Positions 36,414 to 44,778 of a DNA stretch of 64,000 bases are shown here, one piece after another. The notes under the pieces are model-generated. The model saw only the letters and a list, made by a program, of their open reading frames with translations, ran no database searches and was not told the origin of the DNA. This DNA comes from Caccoplasma_A sp045587545 (GTDB lineage: Bacteria; Bacteroidota; Bacteroidia; Bacteroidales; G3-4614), in the NCBI GenBank assembly GCA_045587545.1, contig JAZNCN010000015.1, positions 1 through 64,000 of the forward strand, given 5' to 3'. The translations under genes and the position numbers were made by a program. The first letter of the stretch is position 1. Each line of letters opens with the position of its first letter.

Positions 36414-37273
36414 TAAAACATTGGATATCAGCAGCACGCCCACACACCCTGCCAACATCAATAGCTCCCGTAATAATAGCAACCGTCTATGCGTGGCAAC
36501 AAAACCATCTCAATTGGACGGTATTTATAATATGCACCCTATTTGCCCTATTAGCGCAAATAGCATCAAACTTTGCAAACGACTATTTCGATTATAAAAA
36601 CGGGAGCGACAAACCAGACCGAGTAGGGCAGAGGCGAGCCGTAGCATCAGGCGATATAAAACCCAAAACAATGCTACGGGCAACTCTGCTAACCCTCGCC
36701 CTTGCTGCAATAGTAGGTTGCACACTCATACCCATAGGAGGCATGCCACTCTTAATATTAGGCGCAATAATAGTCATCTTTGCCTTAGCCTATTCAGCAG
36801 GACCCTATCCATTATCATACCACGGATTAGGCGAAGTAACCGTATTCATATTCTTTGGCATAGTACCCGTAACAGCCACCTATTGGCTACAAACAGGCAC
36901 ACTATCACAAAATGTAATATACGGAGCAGTAGCAATGGGATTACTCTCATCAAACATACTATTAGTAAACAACTATCGCGACTACGAAACCGACCGAGCC
37001 GATAACAAGCGCACCTCAGTAGTAATACTTGGCAGACGCTTTGCCGAAGTAGCTTATCTCCTAAACGGAATAATAGCAACTGCAATACTTCTGCCCACAT
37101 ACACAGGTATCATAGCAGCGATAATATATATGGCACTTCACATAAAAACGTGGCAAAAAATACGCAAAACAAAAGGCAGTGCACTAAACCCCTATATAGG
37201 CAAAACAGCAAAAAATCAATTGCTCTTTACCCTCCTATACACAGCAGTAACAATAATAAACACACTAAACTGA
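36410..37273 (+). CDS. menA: 1,4-dihydroxy-2-naphthoate polyprenyltransferase
   Basis: 287 residues, nine hydrophobic helices. UbiA-family motifs: NDYFDYKNGSD (Asn57, Asp58, Asp61, Asp67) and NNYRDYETDRADNKRT for the Mg-diphosphate of the prenyl donor. It makes demethylmenaquinone, the quinone used by the complex I encoded at 9528-26053. It overlaps the ATPase gene by 4 nt and precedes the CPBP protease by 3 nt. Confidence 0.92.
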   Translation: MIKHWISAARPHTLPTSIAPVIIATVYAWQQNHLNWTVFIICTLFALLAQIASNFANDYFDYKNGSDKPDRVGQRRAVASGDIKPKTMLRATLLTLALAAIVGCTLIPIGGMPLLILGAIIVIFALAYSAGPYPLSYHGLGEVTVFIFFGIVPVTATYWLQTGTLSQNVIYGAVAMGLLSSNILLVNNYRDYETDRADNKRTSVVILGRRFAEVAYLLNGIIATAILLPTYTGIIAAIIYMALHIKTWQKIRKTKGSALNPYIGKTAKNQLLFTLLYTAVTIINTLN

Positions 37274-37276
37274 AAA

Positions 37277-38140
37277 ATGAAATATAACTTTTTTTCAACC
37301 AACATAAAAACACGAGTGCTAACTTTCATTTTGGTCGAAGCCGTAATGTTTATCATAGCATCAGCCTTAGTAACAATAGCCTCAAAAATATTCACCACAC
37401 TACCACAGCACACACTATTATTAATAACATTAGCCCTACAAGGATTAGTACTATTTGTAGCCGCACCACTCATAACAGCACGACTAATAACCACAACTCC
37501 CTTCAAATATCTTAGCCTGACAACCCTACCATCAGCAAGACAGATAATATGGGTAACATTAGCAATGATAACAATGCTACCTGCACTAAACCTCATAGTA
37601 TCGTGGAACGAAGGCTTACATTTGCCCCAATTTATGTCGGGTATAGAAGAGTGGATGAGAGCACAAGAAGAAGCAGCCGCCGAAGCTACCAAACAACTCC
37701 TTGCAATAAAAACCATACCAGCACTAATAGCCACCATACTAATGGTAGGAGTATTAACAGGTATAGGCGAAGAACTAACATTTCGCGGAGTACTGCAAAA
37801 ACTGATAAACGAAAAATGGGCAAACCCACACGTAGCAATATGGGTAGCAGCCATAATATTCAGTGCCATACACATACAATTTTTTGGCTTCTTTCCACGA
37901 ATGCTCTTAGGAGCCTTTTTTGGTTACCTATTAGTATGGTCAAAAAGCATATGGCTGCCAATATATGCCCATTTCCTAAACAACACCATGGCAACCATAG
38001 CCGCCTATATGTTGAATACCGAACTAACAACCGACCAAATAGAAAAAGTAGGCACCATAGATAACGGTACCCTCTGGACCGCCATAGTAAGCCTACTTCT
38101 CTTCTCTATATGCGCCATTAAAATAAAAAAAAGTAAGTAG
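37277..38140 (+). CDS. CPBP-family intramembrane glutamic protease
   Basis: 287 residues, about seven membrane helices. The family motifs are GEELTFRG with Glu165, Glu166 and Arg170, and FSAIHIQFFGFFPRM in the following helix. Relatives cleave membrane peptides and in some bacteria process bacteriocins or prenylated proteins. Substrate unknown. Last gene of the AAA-menA operon; it converges with the tiny-peptide cluster after 13 nt. Confidence 0.88.
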   Translation: MKYNFFSTNIKTRVLTFILVEAVMFIIASALVTIASKIFTTLPQHTLLLITLALQGLVLFVAAPLITARLITTTPFKYLSLTTLPSARQIIWVTLAMITMLPALNLIVSWNEGLHLPQFMSGIEEWMRAQEEAAAEATKQLLAIKTIPALIATILMVGVLTGIGEELTFRGVLQKLINEKWANPHVAIWVAAIIFSAIHIQFFGFFPRMLLGAFFGYLLVWSKSIWLPIYAHFLNNTMATIAAYMLNTELTTDQIEKVGTIDNGTLWTAIVSLLLFSICAIKIKKSK

Positions 38141-38153
38141 AAGACTTTTCAAA

Positions 38154-38261
38154 TTAGTATCTTTGAAATATCAGAAACAATCCTCCCCATCGGTCAGAGC
38201 CTCCGGTCATTTGAGCAAAAACATTAAGCAGAAGAACTGCTATAACAATAACAGCAAACAT
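38154..38261 (-). CDS. Tiny membrane peptide C (35 residues)
   Basis: ATG 38259-38261, TAA 38154-38156. One membrane helix (MFAVIVIAVLLLNVFAQM) then TGGSDRWGGLFLIFQRY, a Gly/aromatic segment. Its start overlaps the stop of peptide B by one base (TAATG), which implies coupled translation. No family recognised. Possible roles include a small subunit of a membrane complex or a hydrophobic toxin. Confidence 0.55.
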   Translation of the reverse strand: MFAVIVIAVLLLNVFAQMTGGSDRWGGLFLIFQRY

Positions 38262-38338
38262 TATAAGTTTCCCCCTTTCCCCAAAACTGCATCTAAGAAA
38301 AGCAGAGCTAAACCAATGTAAATTAAAATTTCAAACAT
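38261..38338 (-). CDS. Tiny membrane peptide B (25 residues)
   Basis: ATG 38336-38338, TAA 38261-38263. MFEILIYIGLALLFLDAV plus a short Gly-Lys tail: one helix. A near-perfect Shine-Dalgarno AAAGGAGG lies 7 nt before the ATG, which is unusual in this phylum and supports real translation. It overlaps peptide C by one base and follows peptide A by 65 nt. Confidence 0.6.
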   Translation of the reverse strand: MFEILIYIGLALLFLDAVLGKGGNL

Positions 38339-38403
38339 AATAACCTCCTTTTTTATCCGCTATATTAAACATGTTTATTAACTAAAAACTAATGCAGCCA
38401 ATA

Positions 38404-38481
38404 TTAAAAGTCCATACCCAAGATGCAACCAATTAAACTATGAATAAGAGCAACAGCTGCAATTAATAAGAATACTTCCAT
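38404..38481 (-). CDS. Tiny membrane peptide A (25 residues)
   Basis: ATG 38479-38481, TAA 38404-38406. MEVFLLIAAVALIHSLIGCI followed by LGMDF: a single hydrophobic helix with one Cys. It lies about 45 nt downstream of a perfect -7 element and heads the three-peptide minus-strand cluster. No family recognised. Confidence 0.5.
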   Translation of the reverse strand: MEVFLLIAAVALIHSLIGCILGMDF

Positions 38482-38526
38482 AATTTTATATCATTTACAA
38501 TTTTACTCTTTTGTTGTTTTCTGATA

Positions 38527-38560
38527 CAAAAGTAAGGGGCGTATATGCCAAAATGTGGCA
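38527..38560 (-). promoter_or_regulatory. Promoter and putative operator of the tiny-peptide cluster
   Basis: Minus strand TACTTTTG (38527-38534) is a perfect -7 element. Just upstream lies the inverted repeat TGCCA-N5-TGGCA (38546-38560), covering the region between -33 and -7, where a repressor or activator could bind. No clear -33 TTG is seen, which would fit an activator-dependent promoter. Confidence 0.5.
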
Positions 38561-38578
38561 CAGTCAAAGAAAAATATA

Positions 38579-38646
38579 AGAAGCTGTTAATAAAATTTAA
38601 ACAGCTTCTAAAAAAAACTGAGAAAATCTTTTTAGAAATTCTCAGT
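38579..38646 (-). terminator. Two hairpins after the DUF805 gene
   Basis: AGAAGCTGTT/AACAGCTTCT (38579-38588 with 38600-38609) and ACTGAGAA/TTCTCAGT (38617-38624 with 38639-38646). On the minus strand each is followed by T-rich sequence; together they end the DEAD helicase-M23-DUF805 unit. Confidence 0.6.
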
Positions 38647-38681
38647 ACCTTAATTTTATTATAAGATATAAACAGATAAAT

Positions 38682-39188
38682 TTATATGTTATAATTATTG
38701 TTGTTCATCTCGTTATATCCATACTTAGGTGATTCGCCATATTTGTTTTCGTAAGGTTCGCTATCAAGGCAACAGAATATCAGTAATACAATATTATATA
38801 TTACCATTGTAACACCTAATATTGCATAAAGTATTATGTAATTTGAGCTTGTTGTTTCATCAAAATAGTAGTTAGGATAATAGGTAATTGTGCCTAATGT
38901 TAGAGATATTTCGTATATTATAACACCCCAAAATGCAAAATTCAGTAATGCGCCAAAACCCCACCACCAGCCACTGCGTCCGGTGTCGTGTAGTCTGCGG
39001 AATGTAAGCGGAATTGTCAATATATGAAAAACAAAACCTAAAAAAGGAATGGTTATTGATGCAAGATAAACAACAAGTTGTGTCCACCAAAACTCAGATC
39101 TTCGCGAACGACCGTGAAAATAGAACAATTTACTTATTGAAGCATTAAGAGCTTCGGTAAAATTAAGGGGACGAGGAGCATCAGTCAT
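38682..39188 (-). CDS. DUF805 inner-membrane protein
   Basis: 168 residues, four membrane helices. SISKLFYFHGRSRRSEFWWT and the RRLHDTGRSGWWWG segment are the DUF805 hallmarks. The family has no fixed function. Its start is 11 nt after the stop of the M23 peptidase, so they share a transcript. Confidence 0.88.
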   Translation of the reverse strand: MTDAPRPLNFTEALNASISKLFYFHGRSRRSEFWWTQLVVYLASITIPFLGFVFHILTIPLTFRRLHDTGRSGWWWGFGALLNFAFWGVIIYEISLTLGTITYYPNYYFDETTSSNYIILYAILGVTMVIYNIVLLIFCCLDSEPYENKYGESPKYGYNEMNNNNYNI

Positions 39189-39199
39189 GATTACACGAA

Positions 39200-40429
39200 T
39201 TATTTGTTTATCAATGTGTCAGTAGTAATAGCTTTAAGACGTAATACAAGCGAATCGGCAACTACGTTAAATGCCTCTTTGTTTGCTTTGCTGATAGGTT
39301 TTTTAGGTTGCGATTTTATTGTTAACGGATTAATGGGCTTGCCATTTTCATGAACCCTGAAATCGAGGTGAGGTCCTGTTGAAATTCCTGTTGAGCCAAC
39401 ATATCCGATAACCTGTTTTTGTTTAACGTAATCGCCCACTTTAAGTCCCTTTGCAAAGCGTGAAAGGTGCATATAGGTTGTAACATACACGCTATTGTGG
39501 CGAATTTTTACATAATTACCGCCACCCCCGGCTTGATATGCTTTAGCAATAACCTTTCCGCTACCAATAGCATAAACAGGAGTGCCAACCGGTGCAGCAT
39601 AGTCAACGCCGTGATGTGCTCTATATCGTTTAAGTACAGGGTGAAAACGGCTGTTTGTGAAACGCGATGATATGCGGTAGTAATCAAGCGGAGCCTTTAA
39701 GAATGCTCCCTCAAGACTATTACCATCAACATTATAAAACAGCTCCTCATTGTCTTGGGTAAACGGAATGGCATAAATAGTAGTATCGGCTGTTTTAAAC
39801 GATGCCGCCAAAATACGATAGTTGTTAATAGGTGTTTCGCCAATATATTCGCATGTATATATCAGACGATACTCATCTCCTCTTTGAACTCCAAAGAAAT
39901 CGACCGACCACCCGAAAATATGCGACATCTCAACAGCCAATAAAGGAGATGCGCCACTCTCTTGCATCGATACCCATAACGAAGAATTTACCATTCCGGC
40001 AACCTCTCTCTCGCACCAATGTGTTGGGTTACTTTTGCGTGTAGCCTTATAGTTGTTTGTAAGGTCAAAAACAACATAATCTTTTAAGTTCTCCTCATAC
40101 ACCAAATAGCGTGGGGTAGCAACAGAGTCGGTATCGCAAAGTAGCGAGCAAATCTGTCCCGGACGTAATTTGCGAGCATTAAAAACCGAATCGGGGCATT
40201 GAACAAGGTTATATACATCATTAACCGAAAATCCAAAACCTTCAAGTAGTTCGGTAAATGTTTGATTAGGTTTCAGTGTGTCGCACATAACATCATAGTC
40301 CTCAATTGGCAAACCATATTTTATAGCCTTTTCAATCTCTTTAGCTTCCTCATTGTTCTTATTAGAGTTACACGATGTGAAAGATAAAGCAACAATAAAT
40401 GCCGATATGATGTATCTATAAAATCTCAT
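39200..40429 (-). CDS. M23-family (LytM) peptidase lipoprotein
   Basis: 409 residues. Lipoprotein signal ending SFTSC (Cys20). Residues about 280-380 form the M23 domain: the metal ligands lie in YRAHHGVDYAAPVGTPV (H..xxxD) and GPHLDFRVHENG (HxD/HxH-type). The middle region resembles the OapA/NlpD-like dimerisation part found in cell-wall endopeptidases of Bacteroidota. It probably cleaves or regulates cleavage of peptidoglycan crosslinks at the inner side of the outer membrane. Operon with the DEAD helicase (38 nt upstream) and DUF805. Confidence 0.88.
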   Translation of the reverse strand: MRFYRYIISAFIVALSFTSCNSNKNNEEAKEIEKAIKYGLPIEDYDVMCDTLKPNQTFTELLEGFGFSVNDVYNLVQCPDSVFNARKLRPGQICSLLCDTDSVATPRYLVYEENLKDYVVFDLTNNYKATRKSNPTHWCEREVAGMVNSSLWVSMQESGASPLLAVEMSHIFGWSVDFFGVQRGDEYRLIYTCEYIGETPINNYRILAASFKTADTTIYAIPFTQDNEELFYNVDGNSLEGAFLKAPLDYYRISSRFTNSRFHPVLKRYRAHHGVDYAAPVGTPVYAIGSGKVIAKAYQAGGGGNYVKIRHNSVYVTTYMHLSRFAKGLKVGDYVKQKQVIGYVGSTGISTGPHLDFRVHENGKPINPLTIKSQPKKPISKANKEAFNVVADSLVLRLKAITTDTLINK

Positions 40430-40467
40430 AATTGTTTAATTTTGTTTGTGTAAATCATTAATTGTTA

Positions 40468-41751
40468 TTACCTCTGTTTTTTATGTAGGTTTGAGTTGTG
40501 CTCTTTGCTATTATATCTTCTGTTTCCCTTAACCCCATTTCCTTTACGATTATTACCTTTTTTGTAAAACTTTTTCTTCTTCTCGTTTACGCTGGGGGCG
40601 TACGCAGGAGCATCGCCCAAATGTTCGGGTATTTTAATTTTTTCAACCTCTCGCTCCAAAAAACGTTCAATTTTACCAAACCTATCCTGCTCTTTTTCCG
40701 AAATAAATGTAATAGCTTCACCTTCGGCATTAGCGCGAGCAGTTCGCCCTATACGGTGGATATAATCCTCAGGGTCGTGCGGAACATCGTAGTTTATAAC
40801 CAAACCAATATCAGTTATATCAATACCACGAGCAACAATATCAGTGGCAACAAGGATGTCAACTTTACCATTCTTGAAGTCGAGCATAACCTCGTCGCGT
40901 TGGTTCTGTTCAAGGTCAGAGTGCATAGCTCTGACATTATATTTCATGCGTTTAAGAGTATGAGCAAGCTCTTTAACCTTAATTTTTGACGATGAAAAAA
41001 TTATCGTTTTGCTCTCAATGGGGTTTGAAAATATATGCTCAACCAAACCAATTTTTTGAGGCTCATAGCAAACATATGCCATCTGTTTAATAGCCTCGTT
41101 AGGTTTTGAAATGGCAACATTAATCTCGGCAGGATTATTCAGAATATTCTTTGCCAAAGTTCTTATTTTAGGAGGCATAGTTGCCGAAAACAGCAAAGTT
41201 TGTCGGTTGTTTGGCAGATACTTTGATATTTTCATAATATCATCATAAAAGCCCATATCCAACATTCTGTCAGCTTCATCAAGAACCAAGTATTCAACGC
41301 AGTCAAGCGATATTTTGCTATTAATCAAATGCGAAATCATTCTGCCGGGAGTAGCAATAATAACATCGGCACCTTTATTAAATGCGCGCTTTTGTTGGTC
41401 CCATTGTGCGCCGTCGCCACCACCCGAAACCGAAAGAGTTGAAATTGTCATAAAGTATGAGAACCCCTCAAACTGCATATCAATTTGCGAAGCCAATTCG
41501 CGAGTAGGAGCAATAATAATAGCTCTTACGGCATCATCATCGCCATCAAACTTATGACGCATAATAAGGTTAAGCAGTGGTAGAATATAAGCGGCGGTTT
41601 TGCCTGTGCCTGTCTGAGCGCAGGCAATAATATCTTTACCTTCTAATACAACCGGAATAGTAAGCTCTTGAATAGGAGTAGCTTCAATAAAATTCATTGC
41701 GTCCAAGCCGTCCAGCACTTCAGGTTCAAGGTCTAAATCTTCAAATCTCAT
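40468..41751 (-). CDS. DEAD-box RNA helicase
   Basis: 427 residues. Motifs in order: Q motif ATPIQ, I AQTGTGKT, Ia PTRELA, II VLDEADRML, III SATMPP, IV-VI with VATDIVARGID and HRIGRTARA. The C-terminus is a short basic, disordered tail (KKKFYKKGNNRKGNGVKGNR). Similar to RhlE-type helicases that act in ribosome assembly or mRNA decay. Confidence 0.93.
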   Translation of the reverse strand: MRFEDLDLEPEVLDGLDAMNFIEATPIQELTIPVVLEGKDIIACAQTGTGKTAAYILPLLNLIMRHKFDGDDDAVRAIIIAPTRELASQIDMQFEGFSYFMTISTLSVSGGGDGAQWDQQKRAFNKGADVIIATPGRMISHLINSKISLDCVEYLVLDEADRMLDMGFYDDIMKISKYLPNNRQTLLFSATMPPKIRTLAKNILNNPAEINVAISKPNEAIKQMAYVCYEPQKIGLVEHIFSNPIESKTIIFSSSKIKVKELAHTLKRMKYNVRAMHSDLEQNQRDEVMLDFKNGKVDILVATDIVARGIDITDIGLVINYDVPHDPEDYIHRIGRTARANAEGEAITFISEKEQDRFGKIERFLEREVEKIKIPEHLGDAPAYAPSVNEKKKKFYKKGNNRKGNGVKGNRRYNSKEHNSNLHKKQR

Positions 41752-41776
41752 TTAAAGTCAATAATGCAATTATCCT

Positions 41777-41784
41777 CAAAGTTA
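41777..41784 (-). promoter_or_regulatory. -7 element of the DEAD helicase operon
   Basis: Minus strand TAACTTTG, an exact TAnnTTTG match, 26 nt upstream of the start codon at 41751. Confidence 0.55.
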
Positions 41785-41837
41785 ATAAAAAACATTCAAA
41801 AGCGTTGTAACTATTCAAATTAATTACAGAAAAGTAT

Positions 41838-41845
41838 TATTTTTG
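41838..41845 (+). promoter_or_regulatory. -7 element of metF-holB
   Basis: TATTTTTG, an exact TAnnTTTG match, 23 nt before the metF ATG at 41869. Confidence 0.55.
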
Positions 41846-41868
41846 TAAGTTGTATAAAATCGGAGACG

Positions 41869-42819
41869 ATGAAAGTAAAGGAACTTATAACCAATAGTAA
41901 TAAAACAGCCTTTTCTTTTGAGGTGCTTCCGCCCTTAAAAGGAAACAGTATTGAAAAGGTGTTTAAAACAATCGATCGTTTAAGGGAGTTTGACCCTCAA
42001 TATATAAACATAACATCTCACCGTAGCGAGTATATATACAAAGAGGCAGACGGTGGATTATATAAACGAGTTGCAGTGCGTACCCGTCCCGGAACAGTGG
42101 CATTGGCATCGGCAATACAACACAAATATAATATTACTGTTGTACCACATATAATATGTAGTGGATTTTCAAAAAGTGAAATAGAGTACTCTCTAATTGA
42201 TTTGAACTTTTTGGGAATACAAAATCTATTGATATTACGTGGGGACAAGGCAAAACACGACCCGCGTTTTATCCCTGAGCCAGACGGACACTTGCACGCA
42301 ATAGAGTTGCAAAATCAGGTAAACGATTTTAACAAAGGACTCTTTATTGATGGTACTCAAACCTCAATAACAACACCTTTTTCATACGGAGTAGCAGGTT
42401 ATCCCGAGAAGCACGACGAAGCACCAAATATTGAGCAGGATATAAAACGACTTAAAGACAAAGTTGACAACGGAGCCGACTATGTTGTAACCCAAATGTT
42501 TTTTGATAACTCAAAATACTTTGAGTTTGTTGAACGATGCAGGGCAATAGGCATAACCGTACCCATTGTACCAGGAATAAAACCCATAGTCTTTGCCAAT
42601 CAGTTGAATGTGTTACCAAAAGTGTTCCATGTTGATTTACCCGATGCTTTGGCAGAGGAGTTGTCAAAATGCAAAGACGATGCCGCAGCAAAACAGGTGG
42701 GAATAGAGTGGTGTACAATGCAGGCAAAAGAGCTAAGAGCAAAAGGAGTACCAAGCATACACTTCTATTCGCTAATGGCAACCGAGAGTGTAGCACAGGT
42801 AGCAAAAGCAGTATATTAA
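41869..42819 (+). CDS. metF: 5,10-methylenetetrahydrofolate reductase
   Basis: 316 residues, a TIM barrel with FSFEVLPPLKG at the start (catalytic Glu), ITSHRSEY, ILRGDKAKHDPRF and ADYVVTQMFFDNSKYFEF, which are MetF signatures. It makes 5-methyl-THF for methionine synthesis in the cytoplasm using FAD. holB follows after 18 nt. Confidence 0.94.
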   Translation: MKVKELITNSNKTAFSFEVLPPLKGNSIEKVFKTIDRLREFDPQYINITSHRSEYIYKEADGGLYKRVAVRTRPGTVALASAIQHKYNITVVPHIICSGFSKSEIEYSLIDLNFLGIQNLLILRGDKAKHDPRFIPEPDGHLHAIELQNQVNDFNKGLFIDGTQTSITTPFSYGVAGYPEKHDEAPNIEQDIKRLKDKVDNGADYVVTQMFFDNSKYFEFVERCRAIGITVPIVPGIKPIVFANQLNVLPKVFHVDLPDALAEELSKCKDDAAAKQVGIEWCTMQAKELRAKGVPSIHFYSLMATESVAQVAKAVY

Positions 42820-42837
42820 AGCAGTAAAAAAAGGAAG

Positions 42838-43974
42838 ATGTTTTTCAAAGATATAATAGGACACGAAGATATAAAAGCCCATTTGATACAATCTGTATCA
42901 GAAGGCAAAATACCCCATGCCCGATTACTATGCGGTCCCGACGGAGTTGGTAAATTGGGAATGGCAATAGCCTATGCCTGTTACCTAAACTGCACAGGTA
43001 AAAAACCGGGCGATACCGATTCGTGTGGCGATTGTCCGTCGTGCCGACAGATAACCTCTATGATGCACCCCGATATACATTATGTCTTTCCAATATACAA
43101 AACATCAAAACCCAAGCGTGCCGTATCTGACGACTACATAAAAGAGTGGCGACACCTTTTGACCGAAACAAAATATATATCGTTGGAGAGTTGGCTCTCA
43201 GAGATAAATGCCGAGAATGCCCAACCGCAAATATATGTAGATGAAAGTCAGGAGATAATACGCAAACTAACATACAAAAGTTTTCAATCAGAATACAAAG
43301 TAATGATAATATGGCTGCCCGAGTTGATGAACGAAGGTTGCGCCAACAAACTGTTGAAGATATTAGAAGAACCATACGATAAGACAATATTTCTACTCGT
43401 ATCAAACCGTCCCGACAAGCTATTGGCAACCATACTATCGCGAACACAACCCTTAAACTTCAAGTCGCTACCAGCCGAAATCATATCGCAGACAATACAA
43501 ACAAATTTCAATGTCGATAGAGAGGCTGCAGACGGAATAACCCGATTAGCAGGAGGCAGTTATCGCCAAGCATTAGACTTAATGAGGCAGACAGGAGAAA
43601 ACTCACAATTCTTTGACCTCTTTGTGCAGATGATGCGACTATCATATGCACGCAAAATAAAAGAGATGAAGGCTTGGAGCGAGGAGGTGGCAAAACTCGG
43701 ACGCGAAGCAGAAAAACGTTTCTTACAATATTGTCAGCGAATGTTGCGCGAAAACTATATATACAATGCGCACATACCCTCAATAGTATATCTGACACCA
43801 GAAGAGCGAAACTTCTCAACACGTTTTGCTCCATTTATAAATGAAAAAAATGTAATAGAGATAATGGAAGAATTTGGTCGTGCCGAAAGCGATATATCGC
43901 GTAATGCCAATGCCAAAATAGTATTCTTCGACCTCTCTATAAAAATGATATTACTAATAAAACGAGCAACTTAG
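42838..43974 (+). CDS. holB: DNA polymerase III subunit delta'
   Basis: 378 residues, AAA+ clamp-loader fold. The P-loop reads GPDGVGKLGMA: the Thr/Ser after Lys is replaced by Leu, as expected for a delta' that does not hydrolyse ATP. The zinc module CTGKKPGDTDSCGDCPSC follows. LKILEEPYDKTIFLLVSN is the sensor region. It is part of the sliding-clamp loader. Confidence 0.9.
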   Translation: MFFKDIIGHEDIKAHLIQSVSEGKIPHARLLCGPDGVGKLGMAIAYACYLNCTGKKPGDTDSCGDCPSCRQITSMMHPDIHYVFPIYKTSKPKRAVSDDYIKEWRHLLTETKYISLESWLSEINAENAQPQIYVDESQEIIRKLTYKSFQSEYKVMIIWLPELMNEGCANKLLKILEEPYDKTIFLLVSNRPDKLLATILSRTQPLNFKSLPAEIISQTIQTNFNVDREAADGITRLAGGSYRQALDLMRQTGENSQFFDLFVQMMRLSYARKIKEMKAWSEEVAKLGREAEKRFLQYCQRMLRENYIYNAHIPSIVYLTPEERNFSTRFAPFINEKNVIEIMEEFGRAESDISRNANAKIVFFDLSIKMILLIKRAT

Positions 43975-43975
43975 A

Positions 43976-44096
43976 TAGTTATTAGTTGTCGGTTGTAACC
44001 GCCCCTTCGGGGTAGTTGTTAGTTATCAGAAAAACTAAAATAACAAATAACTACAAGAAGGGTTCAACTAACAACTAAAAACTAACAATTAATAAA
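43976..44096 (+). repeat. Dispersed intergenic repeat between holB and the transporter
   Basis: This 121-bp gap is made of TTATTAGTTGT..., a CCGCCCCTTCGGGGTAG hairpin, TTGTTAGTTATC and then AACTAACAACTAAAAACTAAC before the next start. The first half is the reverse complement of the element at 3259-3308; 59451-59510 has a similar arrangement around a different hairpin. Confidence 0.45.
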
Positions 44097-44777
44097 ATGA
44101 ACAAGGTATCGGACAACCCTTTAAAAAACCGAGATGCAGCAACAGGCGTAAACACACCCTTGCTGATAGTTACAGCACTCTTTGTAACACTCTATCTCGT
44201 ATCAAACGTAATGGCAGTAAAAGTAATAGGCATATTAGGTCTCTTTTACTTTGATGCAGGTACAATAACCTTCCCTTTTGCATATATGCTTGGCGATGTG
44301 CTGACCGAAATCTGGGGATACCGCACAGCGCGACGCGTAATATGGCTCACCCTCTTATGCAACATATTAATGGTAGTATGTACCCAAATAGGAGTGTGGT
44401 TACCCTCGCCTGAACATTTGCATCAAACCGAGCAAGCATATAACCATATATTCAACTATGTACCAAGGATAGTTGTAGCCTCGTTGGTAGGTTTCTTACT
44501 CGGAGAACTATCAAACGCATGGTTTATGGAACGTATAAAAAAATGGACAAAAGGGCGTCATCTATGGCTTCGTACAATAGGAAGTTCTGCCATAGCCTAC
44601 ATCTTTGATGCAGTACCCTTTGTATTAATAGCCTTTGCAGGCGTAGTAACAACCCAAGAGTTATTACTAATGCTTGCCTTACAATATGTAGCAAAACTTG
44701 CAATAGAAGCTCTCTTTGCCACACCAATGGCATATATGGCAATAAACTACATCAATAAACTTCTATTGCGACAATAA
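44097..44777 (+). CDS. yhhQ: Queuosine precursor transporter (YhhQ/QPTR family)
   Basis: 226 residues with six membrane helices. Family features are LYLVSNVMAVKVIG near the N-terminus, FPFAYMLGDVLTEIWGYRTAR and the C-terminal FATPMAYMAINYI. Members take up preQ0, preQ1 or queuine for tRNA modification. The next gene, a small radical SAM protein, begins 1 nt after its stop. Confidence 0.88.
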   Translation: MNKVSDNPLKNRDAATGVNTPLLIVTALFVTLYLVSNVMAVKVIGILGLFYFDAGTITFPFAYMLGDVLTEIWGYRTARRVIWLTLLCNILMVVCTQIGVWLPSPEHLHQTEQAYNHIFNYVPRIVVASLVGFLLGELSNAWFMERIKKWTKGRHLWLRTIGSSAIAYIFDAVPFVLIAFAGVVTTQELLLMLALQYVAKLAIEALFATPMAYMAINYINKLLLRQ

Positions 44778-44778
44778 G

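Noticed and set aside
38536..38570. Sigma-54 promoter (TGGCAC motif on the plus strand)
   Set aside because: The downstream TTGC element is missing at the correct spacing and no gene follows in that direction.
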